Positions 35,986-45,899 of a stretch of 64,000 nt of DNA are shown in pieces; positions within the stretch are counted from its first letter, which is position 1; the number at the start of each line of letters is the position of its first letter. Made by a program: the position numbers and the translations under genes. The notes under the pieces are model-generated. The model was not told the origin of the DNA. It saw only the letters and a program-made list of their open reading frames with translations, and did no database searches. The stretch comes from Rhizobium sp. N324 (GTDB lineage: Bacteria > Pseudomonadota > Alphaproteobacteria > Rhizobiales > Rhizobiaceae): the NCBI RefSeq assembly GCF_001664485.1, contig NZ_CP013632.1:248001-312000 (forward strand). The letters are read 5' to 3'.

Positions 35986-36054
35986 GACTGCCTCCAAAAG
36001 ACAGTCTTGAATCTGATTTGCTCACCTTTGGGAATCCCAAGAGTCCACGACTCC

Positions 36055-36169
36055 TAGAGCGTGATGCCGAAAAGTGTGAGCGGTTTTCGGACGACATCAT
36101 GCTCTAACTCCTTAATTGAGAACAGGATTCAGATTTTAGGCCGACCGGGCCTAAAATCATGCTGTTCTA
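36055..36169. repeat. RIME-like rhizobial intergenic repeat (two hairpins)
   Basis: Two long inverted repeats stand in tandem: GAGCGTGATGCCGAAAA paired with TTTTCGGACGACATCATGCTC (36057-36105, imperfect), then CAGGATTCAGATTTTAGGCC paired with GGCCTAAAATCATGCTG (36123-36164). The order and motifs match the roughly 110-base rhizobial intergenic mosaic element. The IS inserted at its first bases, and its other end abuts the toxin gene stop. Confidence 0.7.
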
Positions 36170-36174
36170 AGGCA

Positions 36175-36588
36175 TCAACCTTGCCACGGATCCAGCACGA
36201 CAACGCCCGCGCCTTCGAAATCCCGGACATTGCGCGTAACCACGGTCAACCCGAGAACCAAGGCGGTTGCGGCAATCAGGGCATCGGCTTCGTTGCGCCG
36301 ATCCGGAATATGCAGATGCGCGCAGCGTGTGGCGATCGCGTCGTCGATCGACAGGATACGGCCGGCGAATGCCGGCCGCACCTGATTTTCCAGCCACGCA
36401 CGCAGGCGAGCGCCCTGCGCCGCATCGCGGCGCTGCACGCCGAGTATTCCACGCTCCAGTTCCAGGATGGTGATGGCGGAGATGCATAAGCTCGGCGTAT
36501 CTTGCGCGCCGGCCCAGGCGACGACATTGGCATCGGCCTTGCCGTCTCCGACCTTGCGCAATTCGGAAACTACATTGGTATCCAGCAA
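36175..36588 (-). CDS. PIN-domain toxin (VapC/FitB type)
   Basis: A 137-residue ribonuclease-type toxin. The four acidic metal ligands are visible: DTNVVSELR at the start, LELERGILG, NEADALIAATA and VTRNVRDFEG. The start codon is unclear: TTG at 36588 gives MLDTNVV, while a CTG at 36597 would give the common VapC start (L/M)KYLLDTNVV and overlap the antitoxin stop. No ATG is available. It is coupled to the Phd/VapB-like antitoxin immediately upstream. Confidence 0.87.
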   Translation of the reverse strand: MLDTNVVSELRKVGDGKADANVVAWAGAQDTPSLCISAITILELERGILGVQRRDAAQGARLRAWLENQVRPAFAGRILSIDDAIATRCAHLHIPDRRNEADALIAATALVLGLTVVTRNVRDFEGAGVVVLDPWQG

Positions 36589-36593
36589 ATATT

Positions 36594-36848
36594 TCAGGAT
36601 AGATCGACCCCGCGCGGGGCGATCTCAACACGAGGCGGGTCGAAGTCGATATCCGACAAACCAGGCATGGAGAGAGCATCGATAAGGCTGCGGCGCTTGC
36701 CGGTGAGACGCTCGAATTCGTCATAGGTCATCAACACATGGGATGGCTTCCCGCGATCCGTAATGATGACCGGACCATTTTGCGCCGCCTTCTTTGCCCT
36801 GCTCACATCGTGATTGAGTTCGCGGCTGGAAAGACTTGTCACGTTCAT
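36594..36848 (-). CDS. Phd/YefM-type antitoxin
   Basis: An 84-residue antitoxin. The DNA-binding N-terminus reads SLSSRELNHDVSRAKKAAQN and GPVIITDRGKPSHVLMTYDE, and the C-terminus is acidic for toxin binding. It lies just upstream of the PIN toxin and has a perfect palindrome in front that is probably its own operator. The pair would be a type II toxin-antitoxin module acting on RNA. Confidence 0.88.
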   Translation of the reverse strand: MNVTSLSSRELNHDVSRAKKAAQNGPVIITDRGKPSHVLMTYDEFERLTGKRRSLIDALSMPGLSDIDFDPPRVEIAPRGVDLS

Positions 36849-36860
36849 AACGCATCTCCA

Positions 36861-36878
36861 TGTAGGTACTTACCTACA
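36861..36878. promoter_or_regulatory. Palindromic operator of the toxin-antitoxin pair (TGTAGGTA-CT-TACCTACA)
   Basis: Perfect 8-base arms around a CT centre, 12 bases before the antitoxin ATG. The position is that of an autoregulatory site for the antitoxin or the antitoxin/toxin complex. Confidence 0.75.
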
Positions 36879-37027
36879 TATGGTATTCGGAGGAGGAATG
36901 GCAAGATCAGATAACATGCTCTCGGGCGTGTTGGCTTCGCAGATAATCTCTGATCTAGTCGCGACTCTCCGCCGGGCGGCCCCGTTGCGGCCTGATGGCA
37001 TTCGAAACGAGCGAGAGCTGTATTCTC

Positions 37028-37939
37028 ATGACCACGCACCGCTTCATCCCGACGACCTTTCACAATGTTATCGGCTCGCTTCCGCCGGCGCTGCATATCG
37101 CCAGTGGCGACACGGTGGTCACGGAGACGCTGGATGCCGCCGGGAATGACAAGGATGGCATCAGGCAGGCCCCCCGCGGCAATCCCATGAACGGCCCGAT
37201 CTTCGTGGAAGGTGCCGAGCCCGGGGATGCGCTGAAGGTCGAGATCGTCAGCATGATCCCGACCAGGGATACGGGGTTTACCCGCAGCATCGTCGCCGCC
37301 AACGTGGTCGATCCCGAGACGGTGCGTGACCTGCCGCCGCGCGATATCGCCATCTGGGCGATCGACCGCGAGGCCTTGACCGTCCGGCTTTCCGAGCCGG
37401 TTGCAGGCATGGAAAATTTCGTTCTGCCGCTCGCCCCGATGATCGGCTGTTTCGGCGTGGCGCCCAGCCTCGGCCAGGCGATATCGACCGCGACCAGCGG
37501 TGAATATGGCGGCAATATGGACTATCGGCTATTCGGTCCCGGCACGACCGTTCGTTTCCCGGTATCGGCTCCCGGCGCTCTGTTCTTTCTCGGCGACTGC
37601 CATGCCGTGCAGGGGGATGGCGAGATCGTAGGCACCGGCATCGAGACCACATTTGAAGTCACCGTGCGGCTGACGGTGGAAAAGAGGGCCGGGCTGGTCT
37701 GGCCACGCGGCGAAACCGCGGAAGACATCTTCACCATCGGCAATGCCCGTCCCCTCGATCAGGCGCTTCAGCATGCGACCAGCGAAATGCTGAATTGGCT
37801 GGCCTCGGATTACGGCCTCGACAGGACGGCGGCAAGCCATCTGCTGGGCCAAGTGGTGCGTTACGATGTCGGCAACGTCTTCGATCCGGCCTATACGATG
37901 GCCTGCCGCGTCGCCAAGAAATGGCTGGTTCGTCGATAG
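37028..37939 (+). CDS. Acetamidase/formamidase family protein
   Basis: A 303-residue amidohydrolase of the FmdA/AmdA family, which releases ammonia from formamide, acetamide or related small amides. It contains GNPMNGPIFVEGAEPGDALK, then LAPMIGCFGVAPSLGQAIST and GALFFLGDCHAVQGDGEI, the family's conserved acidic and histidine residues. The ATG at 37028 (MTTHRFIPTT) is preferred over an upstream one. It is convergent with the proline-iminopeptidase-type gene of the LuxR solo locus and may take part in the same amide metabolism, though no shared control site is visible. Confidence 0.87.
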   Translation: MTTHRFIPTTFHNVIGSLPPALHIASGDTVVTETLDAAGNDKDGIRQAPRGNPMNGPIFVEGAEPGDALKVEIVSMIPTRDTGFTRSIVAANVVDPETVRDLPPRDIAIWAIDREALTVRLSEPVAGMENFVLPLAPMIGCFGVAPSLGQAISTATSGEYGGNMDYRLFGPGTTVRFPVSAPGALFFLGDCHAVQGDGEIVGTGIETTFEVTVRLTVEKRAGLVWPRGETAEDIFTIGNARPLDQALQHATSEMLNWLASDYGLDRTAASHLLGQVVRYDVGNVFDPAYTMACRVAKKWLVRR

Positions 37940-37967
37940 GCGGTCGCCGCGACCGGCAGCGCTTTTC

Positions 37968-38882
37968 TCAATCGTGCCGCGACAGAAAGCCGGAAACGGT
38001 CGCCAGGCAAAGCTGCTTTTCCTCGACATGCGGCATATGGCTGGAATTTTCGAACAGCACCCATTCGCAGCCGGGAACGCGTTCGAGATAGGGCCTTACC
38101 ACCAGGGGTGTCGCCTCGTCGTATTTTCCCGAGATCAGCAGCGTCGGGGCTTCGATACGGTCGAGCCTGTTCTCGATCGTCCAGTCCTTCATCGTGCCGA
38201 TGACGTGAAATTCGGTCGGTCCGTTCATGTTGCGGTAGACGGTATTGTCCTCGTCCATGATCGTGAAGGTCCGCGCCACTTCAGCCGGCCACGGCACCAC
38301 CCGGCAGACATGGCGGTCATAAAAGACGCGCGAGGCGGCGATATAATCCGGATCGGTCAGGCTTCCCGCCTGTTCATGCTGCAGCAGCGTATCCTGCACC
38401 TCTTTCGGCAGTTCCCGCCGCAGCCGGTTCGCTTCCGAAACCCAGGTATGCATGTTGGCCGGCGAATTGGCGATGACGAGCGCCTTCAGGCCTTGCGGCC
38501 GGCGCACCGCATGTTCGGCGCCGAGCATGCCGCCCCAGGACTGGCCGAGAAAGGCATAACGATGCTGGATGCCGAGATGGGCAAGCAGCGCGTCCAGCTC
38601 TTCGAGAAACAGATCGACCGTCCAGAACTTCGGGCTCTTGTCCGGAAGCCGGGTGGAATTGCCGTTGCCGAGCTGGTCGTAATGGATGACCGGGCGGCCG
38701 TCGAGGGCGGCGATATCCTTGAAGGAATCGACATAATCATGCGTGCAGCCAGGCCCGCCATGGGCGACGACGAGCGGCAGCTTGCCGCTCTCCAGCGAGC
38801 CGGTGATGCGATACCAGGTGCGATAGTCGCGAAAAGGCAGGTAGGCTTCGGTGGTCGCGACTTCGGTCACAGGCGTCTCCAT
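37968..38882 (-). CDS. Proline-iminopeptidase-type alpha/beta hydrolase 1
   Basis: A 304-residue serine hydrolase. The oxyanion loop is [13 protein letters not shown], the nucleophile elbow GQSWGG, the acid lies in [11 protein letters not shown] and the histidine in SSHMPH. It resembles proline iminopeptidases and L-amino-acid amidases. It lies directly downstream of the LuxR solo gene, same strand, with a lux-box-like dyad 46 bases before its ATG. In PipR/PsoR-type loci such a hydrolase is the main target of the regulator. Confidence 0.88.
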   Translation of the reverse strand: METPVTEVATTEAYLPFRDYRTWYRITGSLESGKLPLVVAHGGPGCTHDYVDSFKDIAALDGRPVIHYDQLGNGNSTRLPDKSPKFWTVDLFLEELDALLAHLGIQHRYAFLGQSWGGMLGAEHAVRRPQGLKALVIANSPANMHTWVSEANRLRRELPKEVQDTLLQHEQAGSLTDPDYIAASRVFYDRHVCRVVPWPAEVARTFTIMDEDNTVYRNMNGPTEFHVIGTMKDWTIENRLDRIEAPTLLISGKYDEATPLVVRPYLERVPGCEWVLFENSSHMPHVEEKQLCLATVSGFLSRHD

Positions 38883-38928
38883 CTTTCGTCAGTCGGAGAC
38901 CATAACGCGACGGCCGTGGTGACGGCAG

Positions 38929-38944
38929 CTATCACAAGTTATAG
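38929..38944. promoter_or_regulatory. lux-box-like dyad 1 (CTATCACAAGTTATAG)
   Basis: Overlaps the stop of the luxR gene and lies 46 bases before the downstream hydrolase ATG. It matches the dyad at 39761-39776 at 14 of 16 positions. The site is well placed for activation of hydrolase 1 by the LuxR protein. Confidence 0.7.
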
Positions 38945-39729
38945 GGTGGCCAGGCCTGGGTCGGCCGGTCCTCGAGCAGGCGGTAATGGGTGGCGCGCAC
39001 CACGGCCTGGGTGCGGTTGCGGGCGCCGAGTTTCTTTGCCGCGGCGTTCAGATGCATCACGACGGTCGGCACCGAACGGCCGATGATGCGGGAAATTTCC
39101 TTGGCGGAATGGCCTTCCGCCGAATGGCGCAGACATTCGCGTTCCCGCTCGGTCAGGCGAATCGTGCCGACGCTCTTTGCGCGTATGTCGAACAGCGGAT
39201 AGGCGGTCTCGTGGAAGACATGGGCCAGCAGGTTGAAGTCGGCGATATAGCGCAGTGCATGCCGTTCGAAATCGTTGTTTCCACCGAAGCGGATACCGGT
39301 GACGGTCGCATAGTCGCCGCGTGGCATGTGAACGGGCACGGTGACGCCGGTCGACATGTCGCGTTCGCTCAGATAGCGCGTCACCGGCGCGGTATCGTCG
39401 TTCATGAAGCGATTGATCGGCGTCTCGGCCTTCGTATCGTAGTTCCAGAAGAACGGCGCCGAGGTGCGCAGCGCCACCTGCTGCACCGGATCGATGCGGA
39501 AATAACCGCGATCGAACCAATAGTCGTGCATGTCGTCCGAGATGTTCCTGAGCTTCAGCAGCGACGGTATCATGATCGCGCCGTCGAGATCGTAGGGCAC
39601 CGGCGTATAGTCGTAGATCAGCGCCTCGAAGCCGATCCGCTGCATGGCCTCGAAGGCTTGGTCGATCCGGCCGTCCAGCGTTTCATGCGCGGTGAACTGC
39701 CGTCTGATCGTTCCGATATCGTCAAGCAT
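38932..39729 (-). CDS. LuxR-family solo regulator of the plant-signal-responsive (OryR/PsoR/PipR) class
   Basis: A 265-residue regulator with an N-terminal autoinducer-binding domain and a C-terminal LuxR helix-turn-helix (LTERERECLRHSAEGHSAKE, ISRIIGRSVPTVVMHLNAAA). Counting back from the conserved Asp70-Pro71 (RIDPVQQ), position 61 is Trp and position 57 is Met (MHDYWFDRGYFRID). Acyl-homoserine-lactone receptors have Tyr and Trp there. W57M/Y61W is the mark of solos that respond to plant compounds rather than lactones. Trp85 is kept (APFFWNY). No luxI is present. Start at 39729. Confidence 0.9.
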   Translation of the reverse strand: MLDDIGTIRRQFTAHETLDGRIDQAFEAMQRIGFEALIYDYTPVPYDLDGAIMIPSLLKLRNISDDMHDYWFDRGYFRIDPVQQVALRTSAPFFWNYDTKAETPINRFMNDDTAPVTRYLSERDMSTGVTVPVHMPRGDYATVTGIRFGGNNDFERHALRYIADFNLLAHVFHETAYPLFDIRAKSVGTIRLTERERECLRHSAEGHSAKEISRIIGRSVPTVVMHLNAAAKKLGARNRTQAVVRATHYRLLEDRPTQAWPPYNL

Positions 39730-39760
39730 GGCTGCTCCGGTTTCGACGTGGTGCCCGACC

Positions 39761-39776
39761 CTATCACTTCTTATAG
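39761..39776. promoter_or_regulatory. lux-box-like dyad 2 (CTATCACTTCTTATAG)
   Basis: Lies in the gap between the luxR gene (start 39729, minus) and hydrolase 2 (start 39857, plus). Outer arms CTAT/ATAG are complementary and the sequence is nearly that of dyad 1. It could control both the hydrolase-transporter operon and luxR itself. Confidence 0.7.
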
Positions 39777-39856
39777 CTGGCACGGAACGCGATTTGCGGT
39801 AAAAAATTAACCACGCCCAAATATTGAGCAAGTGAAACCTTCTGCCGGAGCGATCA

Positions 39857-40747
39857 ATGTGGCGGGAAATACAGCCGGACGAGCGATTCGAGATCGATGT
39901 CGATGGCTATCGCGTCGTTGCCTACAGCTTCGGAAGCGGCACCGAGACGGTTTTCTGCCTGAACGGCGGACCGGGTCTGCCCTGCGATTACCTGCGCGAG
40001 GCGCATTCCTGTCTTGTCGACAAGGGCTATCGCGTCGTCGCTTTCGATCAGCTCGGCACCGGCGCCTCCGACCGGCCGGACGATCTTTCGCTCTGGACGA
40101 TCGGGCGTTACGTCGAGGAGACGGAGACCGTGCGCAAGGCGCTGGGGCTCGGCACGGTCCACATGCTCGGGCACTCCTGGGGCGGGTGGCTGGCGATCGA
40201 CTATGCACTGACCTATCCAGAGAATTTGAAGACGCTGATCCTTGAGGACACCGTCGCCGACATGCCGCATCTGATCTCGGAACTGGAAAGGCTGCGTGCA
40301 GCGCTCGGTCCCGAGACCGTTTCGATGATGCAGAAACACGAGGCGCAGGGCACCTTCGATCACCCGGAATATCTCGCTGCCGTCACCATTCTCAACTACC
40401 GCCATGTCTGCCGTCTGCCGGAATGGCCGGCGCCGGTGCGCCGCTCGCTCGACGATTGGAACATGGCGCCCTATGCGACCATGCAGGGGCCGAACGAATT
40501 TCTCTATACCGGCAACCTCAAGGACTGGAATCGCATCGCCGATCTGCCGCGGCTGACGCTGCCGGTGCTGATCACGACGGGAGAGCATGACGAGCTGACG
40601 CCGGCCTGTGCGCTGAGGATGAGGCTTGCGCTGCCGAATGCCGAGCTCAAGCTATTTGCCAATGCCAGCCACATGCCGTTTTATGAGAACCCGCAGGACT
40701 ACTATCCGGCGCTTCTCGGTTTCCTCGCCCGGCACAAGGCAGCCTGA
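39857..40747 (+). CDS. Proline-iminopeptidase-type alpha/beta hydrolase 2
   Basis: A 296-residue serine hydrolase with FCLNGGPGLPCDYL, nucleophile elbow GHSWGG, acid in TTGEHDELTPA and histidine in NASHMPF. It is related to, but clearly different from, hydrolase 1 on the other side of the luxR gene. The peptide-type ABC transporter begins 51 bases after its stop with no terminator between, so transporter and hydrolase probably share a transcript under the lux-box-like dyad. It should cleave the imported peptide- or amide-like compound. Confidence 0.88.
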   Translation: MWREIQPDERFEIDVDGYRVVAYSFGSGTETVFCLNGGPGLPCDYLREAHSCLVDKGYRVVAFDQLGTGASDRPDDLSLWTIGRYVEETETVRKALGLGTVHMLGHSWGGWLAIDYALTYPENLKTLILEDTVADMPHLISELERLRAALGPETVSMMQKHEAQGTFDHPEYLAAVTILNYRHVCRLPEWPAPVRRSLDDWNMAPYATMQGPNEFLYTGNLKDWNRIADLPRLTLPVLITTGEHDELTPACALRMRLALPNAELKLFANASHMPFYENPQDYYPALLGFLARHKAA

Positions 40748-40798
40748 TGCAGATAAAAGCGGCTCCAACCCGACGAAGACAGAGGGGCGATCGCCGTC

Positions 40799-41737
40799 AT
40801 GCATCGCTATAAATTCGTTCTGACGCGACCGCTCCAGTTCCTGCCGGTCATTTTCGGCATCAGCGTCATCACGTTCATTCTGGTCCGGCTGATCCCCGGC
40901 GATCCCGCACGCAACATCCTCGGCACGCGCGCGACGCCGGCAGCCCTTGCCAGCATCCGCGCCCAATACGGCCTCGACCAGCCGATGTGGCTGCAATATC
41001 TCTATTTCCTCAAGAATCTCGCCAATGGCGAGATGGGCAAATCGATCCTCTACAAGATAGACGTGCTGAAGCTGATCGTCACCCGCATCGAGCCGACGCT
41101 GGCGCTCGTCGTCTCCAGCGTCGTGCTGTCGGTCCTGATCGCGGTGCCGATGGCGGCGATCGCCGCGCGCAACGCCGGCCGGGCGCCGGACCATGCGGTG
41201 CGCATCGTCTCGACCCTCGGCATCGGTTTCCCGCCCTTCTGGCTGGGGCTGATGCTGATCATCCTGTTCAGTGTCGAACTCGGCGTGCTGCCGGTTTCGG
41301 GCTATGGCGCGACGATCGGCGAAAAACTGTCGCATCTGGTGCTACCGAGCCTGACGGTCGCACTGTCGCTCTCGACCGTGCTGACGCGCAGCCTGCGGGC
41401 GGCGATGATCGAGCAGCTGAAATCGGATGTGGCGACCGCGGCGCGCGCCCGCGGCATGCCGGAGGGGATCGTCTTCTGGCGGCATGTGCTGCCGAATTCG
41501 CTGGTGCCGACGATCAATCTGCTTGCCGTCAACATCGGCTGGCTGATCGGCGGCAGCGTCGTGGTCGAGACCGTCTTTGCGCTGCCCGGCATGGGGCAGC
41601 TGCTCGTCAGGGCGATCTTTTCGCGCGACTACATGGTGGTCCAGGGCGTCGCCATGGTCTTTGCCTGCGCCACCGTGCTCATCAATTTTATCGCCGACAT
41701 CGTCACCGTCACCGTCGATCCCAGGGTGACGCTATGA
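40799..41737 (+). CDS. Dipeptide/oligopeptide ABC transporter permease (DppB-like)
   Basis: A 312-residue permease with the classic N-terminus LPVIFGISVITFILVRLIPG and GDPARNILG, and the EAA-type loop ARARGMPEGIVFWRHVLPNS. Six helices are visible. It overlaps the next permease by 4 bases (ATGA at 41734-41737). It is the first transporter gene after hydrolase 2. Confidence 0.9.
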   Translation: MHRYKFVLTRPLQFLPVIFGISVITFILVRLIPGDPARNILGTRATPAALASIRAQYGLDQPMWLQYLYFLKNLANGEMGKSILYKIDVLKLIVTRIEPTLALVVSSVVLSVLIAVPMAAIAARNAGRAPDHAVRIVSTLGIGFPPFWLGLMLIILFSVELGVLPVSGYGATIGEKLSHLVLPSLTVALSLSTVLTRSLRAAMIEQLKSDVATAARARGMPEGIVFWRHVLPNSLVPTINLLAVNIGWLIGGSVVVETVFALPGMGQLLVRAIFSRDYMVVQGVAMVFACATVLINFIADIVTVTVDPRVTL

Positions 41738-42578
41738 GCATCGAGGCGATCGCCCCTGCCCCCGCCTTGCGCCGGCTCTTCGGCCGGCGGCCGATGCTTG
41801 CCGTTGGGGCCGGCCTGCTGCTGTTCTTCGTGCTGCTGGCGATCGCCGCGCCTGTTATCGCGCCTTACGACCCGATCCTGCAGAACGCCGAGGTGCGCCT
41901 GCAGGCGCCTTCCTTGCTGCATCCGTTCGGCACCGACAATTTCGGCCGCGATATTCTCTCCCGCGTCATCTGGGGCGCGCGCCTCGACCTGCAGATGGCG
42001 CTGATCGGCGTCATCTTCCCCTTTCTGATCGGCACGATCGTGGGCACGATCGCCGGCTTCTTCGGCGGCATCGTCGATGCGTTGTTCATGCGCCTCGTCG
42101 ATATCATTCTCGCCTTCCCCTTCCTCGTGCTGATGCTGTCGATCATCGCCATCCTCGGCCCCGGCCTCGGCAGCTTCTACATCGCCATGGCGCTGGTCGG
42201 CTGGGTCTCCTATGCACGACTGATCCGGGCGCAGATGCTGGTGCTCAAAAGCAGCGATTATGCCGTTGCCGCCGTCAGTCTCGGCTTCAGCCGCTCGCGC
42301 ATCATGTTCCGCCACCTGCTGCCAAACGCGATCGCCGGTTCGATCGTCTTTTCCATGTCCGATGCGACGCTGGTGCTGCTCAGCGGCGCCGCCGTCAGCT
42401 ATCTCGGTCTCGGCGTCCAGCCGCCGATCGCCGAATGGGGCGTCATGGTCGCGGAAGGGCAGAGCTTCATCACCACCGCCTGGTGGATCACGCTGTTTCC
42501 CGGCCTCTCCATCGTCTGCCTTGCCTTCGGCTTCAGCATGCTGGGGGATGCGCTCGGCGAATTGCTGGGGGTGCATGA

Positions 42579-42582
<4 letters not shown>
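41734..42582 (+). CDS. Dipeptide/oligopeptide ABC transporter permease (DppC-like)
   Basis: A 282-residue permease. Key segments are [20 protein letters not shown] near the N-terminus and the loop [21 protein letters not shown] longer frame continues upstream of 41734, but it lies out of phase inside the DppB-like gene and is not real. ATGA overlaps at both ends couple it to DppB- and DppDF-like genes. Confidence 0.9.
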
Positions 42583-44288
<1,706 letters not shown>

Positions 44289-44307
44289 CAACGAAGGGAA
44301 CGAATTC

Positions 44308-45822
44308 ATGACAAACAGGTGGAAATCAATCGGGCTCGCAGCCTTGCTCGCCGGCCTGACGCTCAGCGCAAGTTATGCCGAGGCCGCCGGTGTGCTTACC
44401 ATCGGCCGCCGCGAGGATTCGACGACGTTCGATCCGATCAAGACAGCCCAGAACATCGACAACTGGGTGTTTTCAAATGTCTATGACGTGCTGATCCGCG
44501 TCGACAAGACGGGCACCAAGCTGGAGCCGGGCCTCGCCGAAAGCTGGACCGCTTCGGATGACGGGCTGACCTACACCCTCAAGATCCGTGACGCGAAATT
44601 CTCCGACGGTTCGCCGCTGACGGCGGAGGATGCGGCCTACAGCCTGTTGCGTATCCGCGACGATGCCGCCTCGCTGTGGAGCGATTCCTACAAGGTGATC
44701 GACACGGCGGTTGCGACCGACGCGCATACGCTGACGATCAAGCTCAAGAATCCGTCCGCGCCGTTCCTGTCGACGTTGGCGCTGCCGAATGCCTCCGTCA
44801 TCTCCAAGAAGGGCATGGAATCGCTCGGGTCCGACGCCTATGGCGAAAAGCCGATCGCATCCGGCGCCTTCACCGTCGACGAATGGCGGCGCGGCGACCG
44901 GGTCATCCTGAAGAAGAACCCGAATTTCTGGCAGGCCGACCGCGTCAAGCTCGACGGCGTCGAGTGGATCTCGGTGCCCGACGACAATACCCGCATGCTG
45001 AATGTCCAGGCCGGCGAACTGGATGCGGCGATCTTCGTGCCTTTTTCCCGCGTCGAGGAACTGAAGAAGGACCCGAACCTCAACGTCGATATCGACGCTT
45101 CCACCCGTGAGGATCATCTGCTGATCAACCATGCGCATGGCGCACTCGGCAAGAAGGAAGTCCGCCAGGCGCTGGATCTGGCGATCGACAAGAAGGCAAT
45201 CGTCGATACCGTCACCTTCGGCCAGGGCACGGTCGCCAATTCCTACATTCCGAAGGGGGCTCTCTATTATTACGCCGATAACCTACAGCGACCTTATGAT
45301 CCCGCCAAGGCCAAGGAGTTGCTGGCCGCGGCCGGCGCTTCCGACCTGACGCTGAATTATCTGGTGCGCGCCGGCGACGAAGTCGACGAACAGACGGCCG
45401 TGCTGGTGCAGCAGCAGCTGCAGAAGGCCGGCATCACCGCCAACCTGCAGAAGGTCGATCCGAGCCAGGAATGGGACATGATCGTTGCCGGCGACTATGA
45501 CGTCTCGGTCAACTACTGGACCAACGACATTCTCGATCCGGACCAGAAGACCACCTTCGTGCTCGGCCACGATTCCAACAACAATTATGCGACCAACTAC
45601 AAGAACGAGGCGGTGAAGGAGCTCGTCGCCAAGGCCCGTCTGGAGCTCGACCCGAAGAAGCGAGAAGCGATGTATGTCGATCTGCAGAAGATGGCCAAGG
45701 ACGACGTCAACTGGATCGACCTTTATTACAGCCCTTACATCAACGTCTCGCGCAAGAATATCGAGAACTTCTACCAGAACCCGCTCGGCCGGTTTTTCCT
45801 GGAGGATACTTTGAAGAACTAA
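44308..45822 (+). CDS. Peptide/nickel-type ABC substrate-binding protein (family 5)
   Basis: A 504-residue periplasmic protein. The signal peptide is at residues 1-26 (SIGLAALLAGLTLSASYAEA). The SBP_bac_5 fold follows (TFDPIKTAQNIDNWVFSNVY, LAESWTASDDGLTYTLKIRD). It is the last gene of the hydrolase 2, DppB, DppC, DppDF, binding-protein operon and is followed by a terminator. It should deliver a small peptide or amide, possibly the plant signal itself. Confidence 0.9.
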   Translation: MTNRWKSIGLAALLAGLTLSASYAEAAGVLTIGRREDSTTFDPIKTAQNIDNWVFSNVYDVLIRVDKTGTKLEPGLAESWTASDDGLTYTLKIRDAKFSDGSPLTAEDAAYSLLRIRDDAASLWSDSYKVIDTAVATDAHTLTIKLKNPSAPFLSTLALPNASVISKKGMESLGSDAYGEKPIASGAFTVDEWRRGDRVILKKNPNFWQADRVKLDGVEWISVPDDNTRMLNVQAGELDAAIFVPFSRVEELKKDPNLNVDIDASTREDHLLINHAHGALGKKEVRQALDLAIDKKAIVDTVTFGQGTVANSYIPKGALYYYADNLQRPYDPAKAKELLAAAGASDLTLNYLVRAGDEVDEQTAVLVQQQLQKAGITANLQKVDPSQEWDMIVAGDYDVSVNYWTNDILDPDQKTTFVLGHDSNNNYATNYKNEAVKELVAKARLELDPKKREAMYVDLQKMAKDDVNWIDLYYSPYINVSRKNIENFYQNPLGRFFLEDTLKN

Positions 45823-45840
45823 GTTCCGGCAGCGTGCAAA

Positions 45841-45875
45841 TGCTCCGTCGCCGTAAAGGCGGCGGAGCATCGTTT
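45841..45875 (+). terminator. Terminator after the peptide-transporter operon
   Basis: A 12-base stem TGCTCCGTCGCC/GGCGGCGGAGCA with one wobble closes a 5-base loop, followed by TCGTTT. It separates the operon from the convergent YghU-like gene. Confidence 0.7.
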
Positions 45876-45899
45876 ATGGCTGCGACACGTGCCGCTTGC

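Larger units (their letters stand above)
35212..36053 (-). mobile_element. IS5-family (IS427-type) insertion sequence, 842 bases
   Basis: Both ends carry inverted repeats: GAGCTGTGGACACTT at the left, and GAGTCGTGGACTCTT read inward from the right (12 of 15 matching). The element is flanked by a CTAG duplication (35208-35211 and 36054-36057), as expected for this group. It encodes a transposase in two frames joined by a slippery A6G4 run. It is inserted at the edge of a RIME-like repeat, 11 bases after the YhaN-like stop. It looks intact and recent. Confidence 0.88.

Noticed and set aside
40987..41733. Upstream extension of the DppC-like frame by 249 codons
   Set aside because: It lies out of phase inside the DppB-like gene and encodes no recognised domain. 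The ATGA junction at 41734 is the real start.
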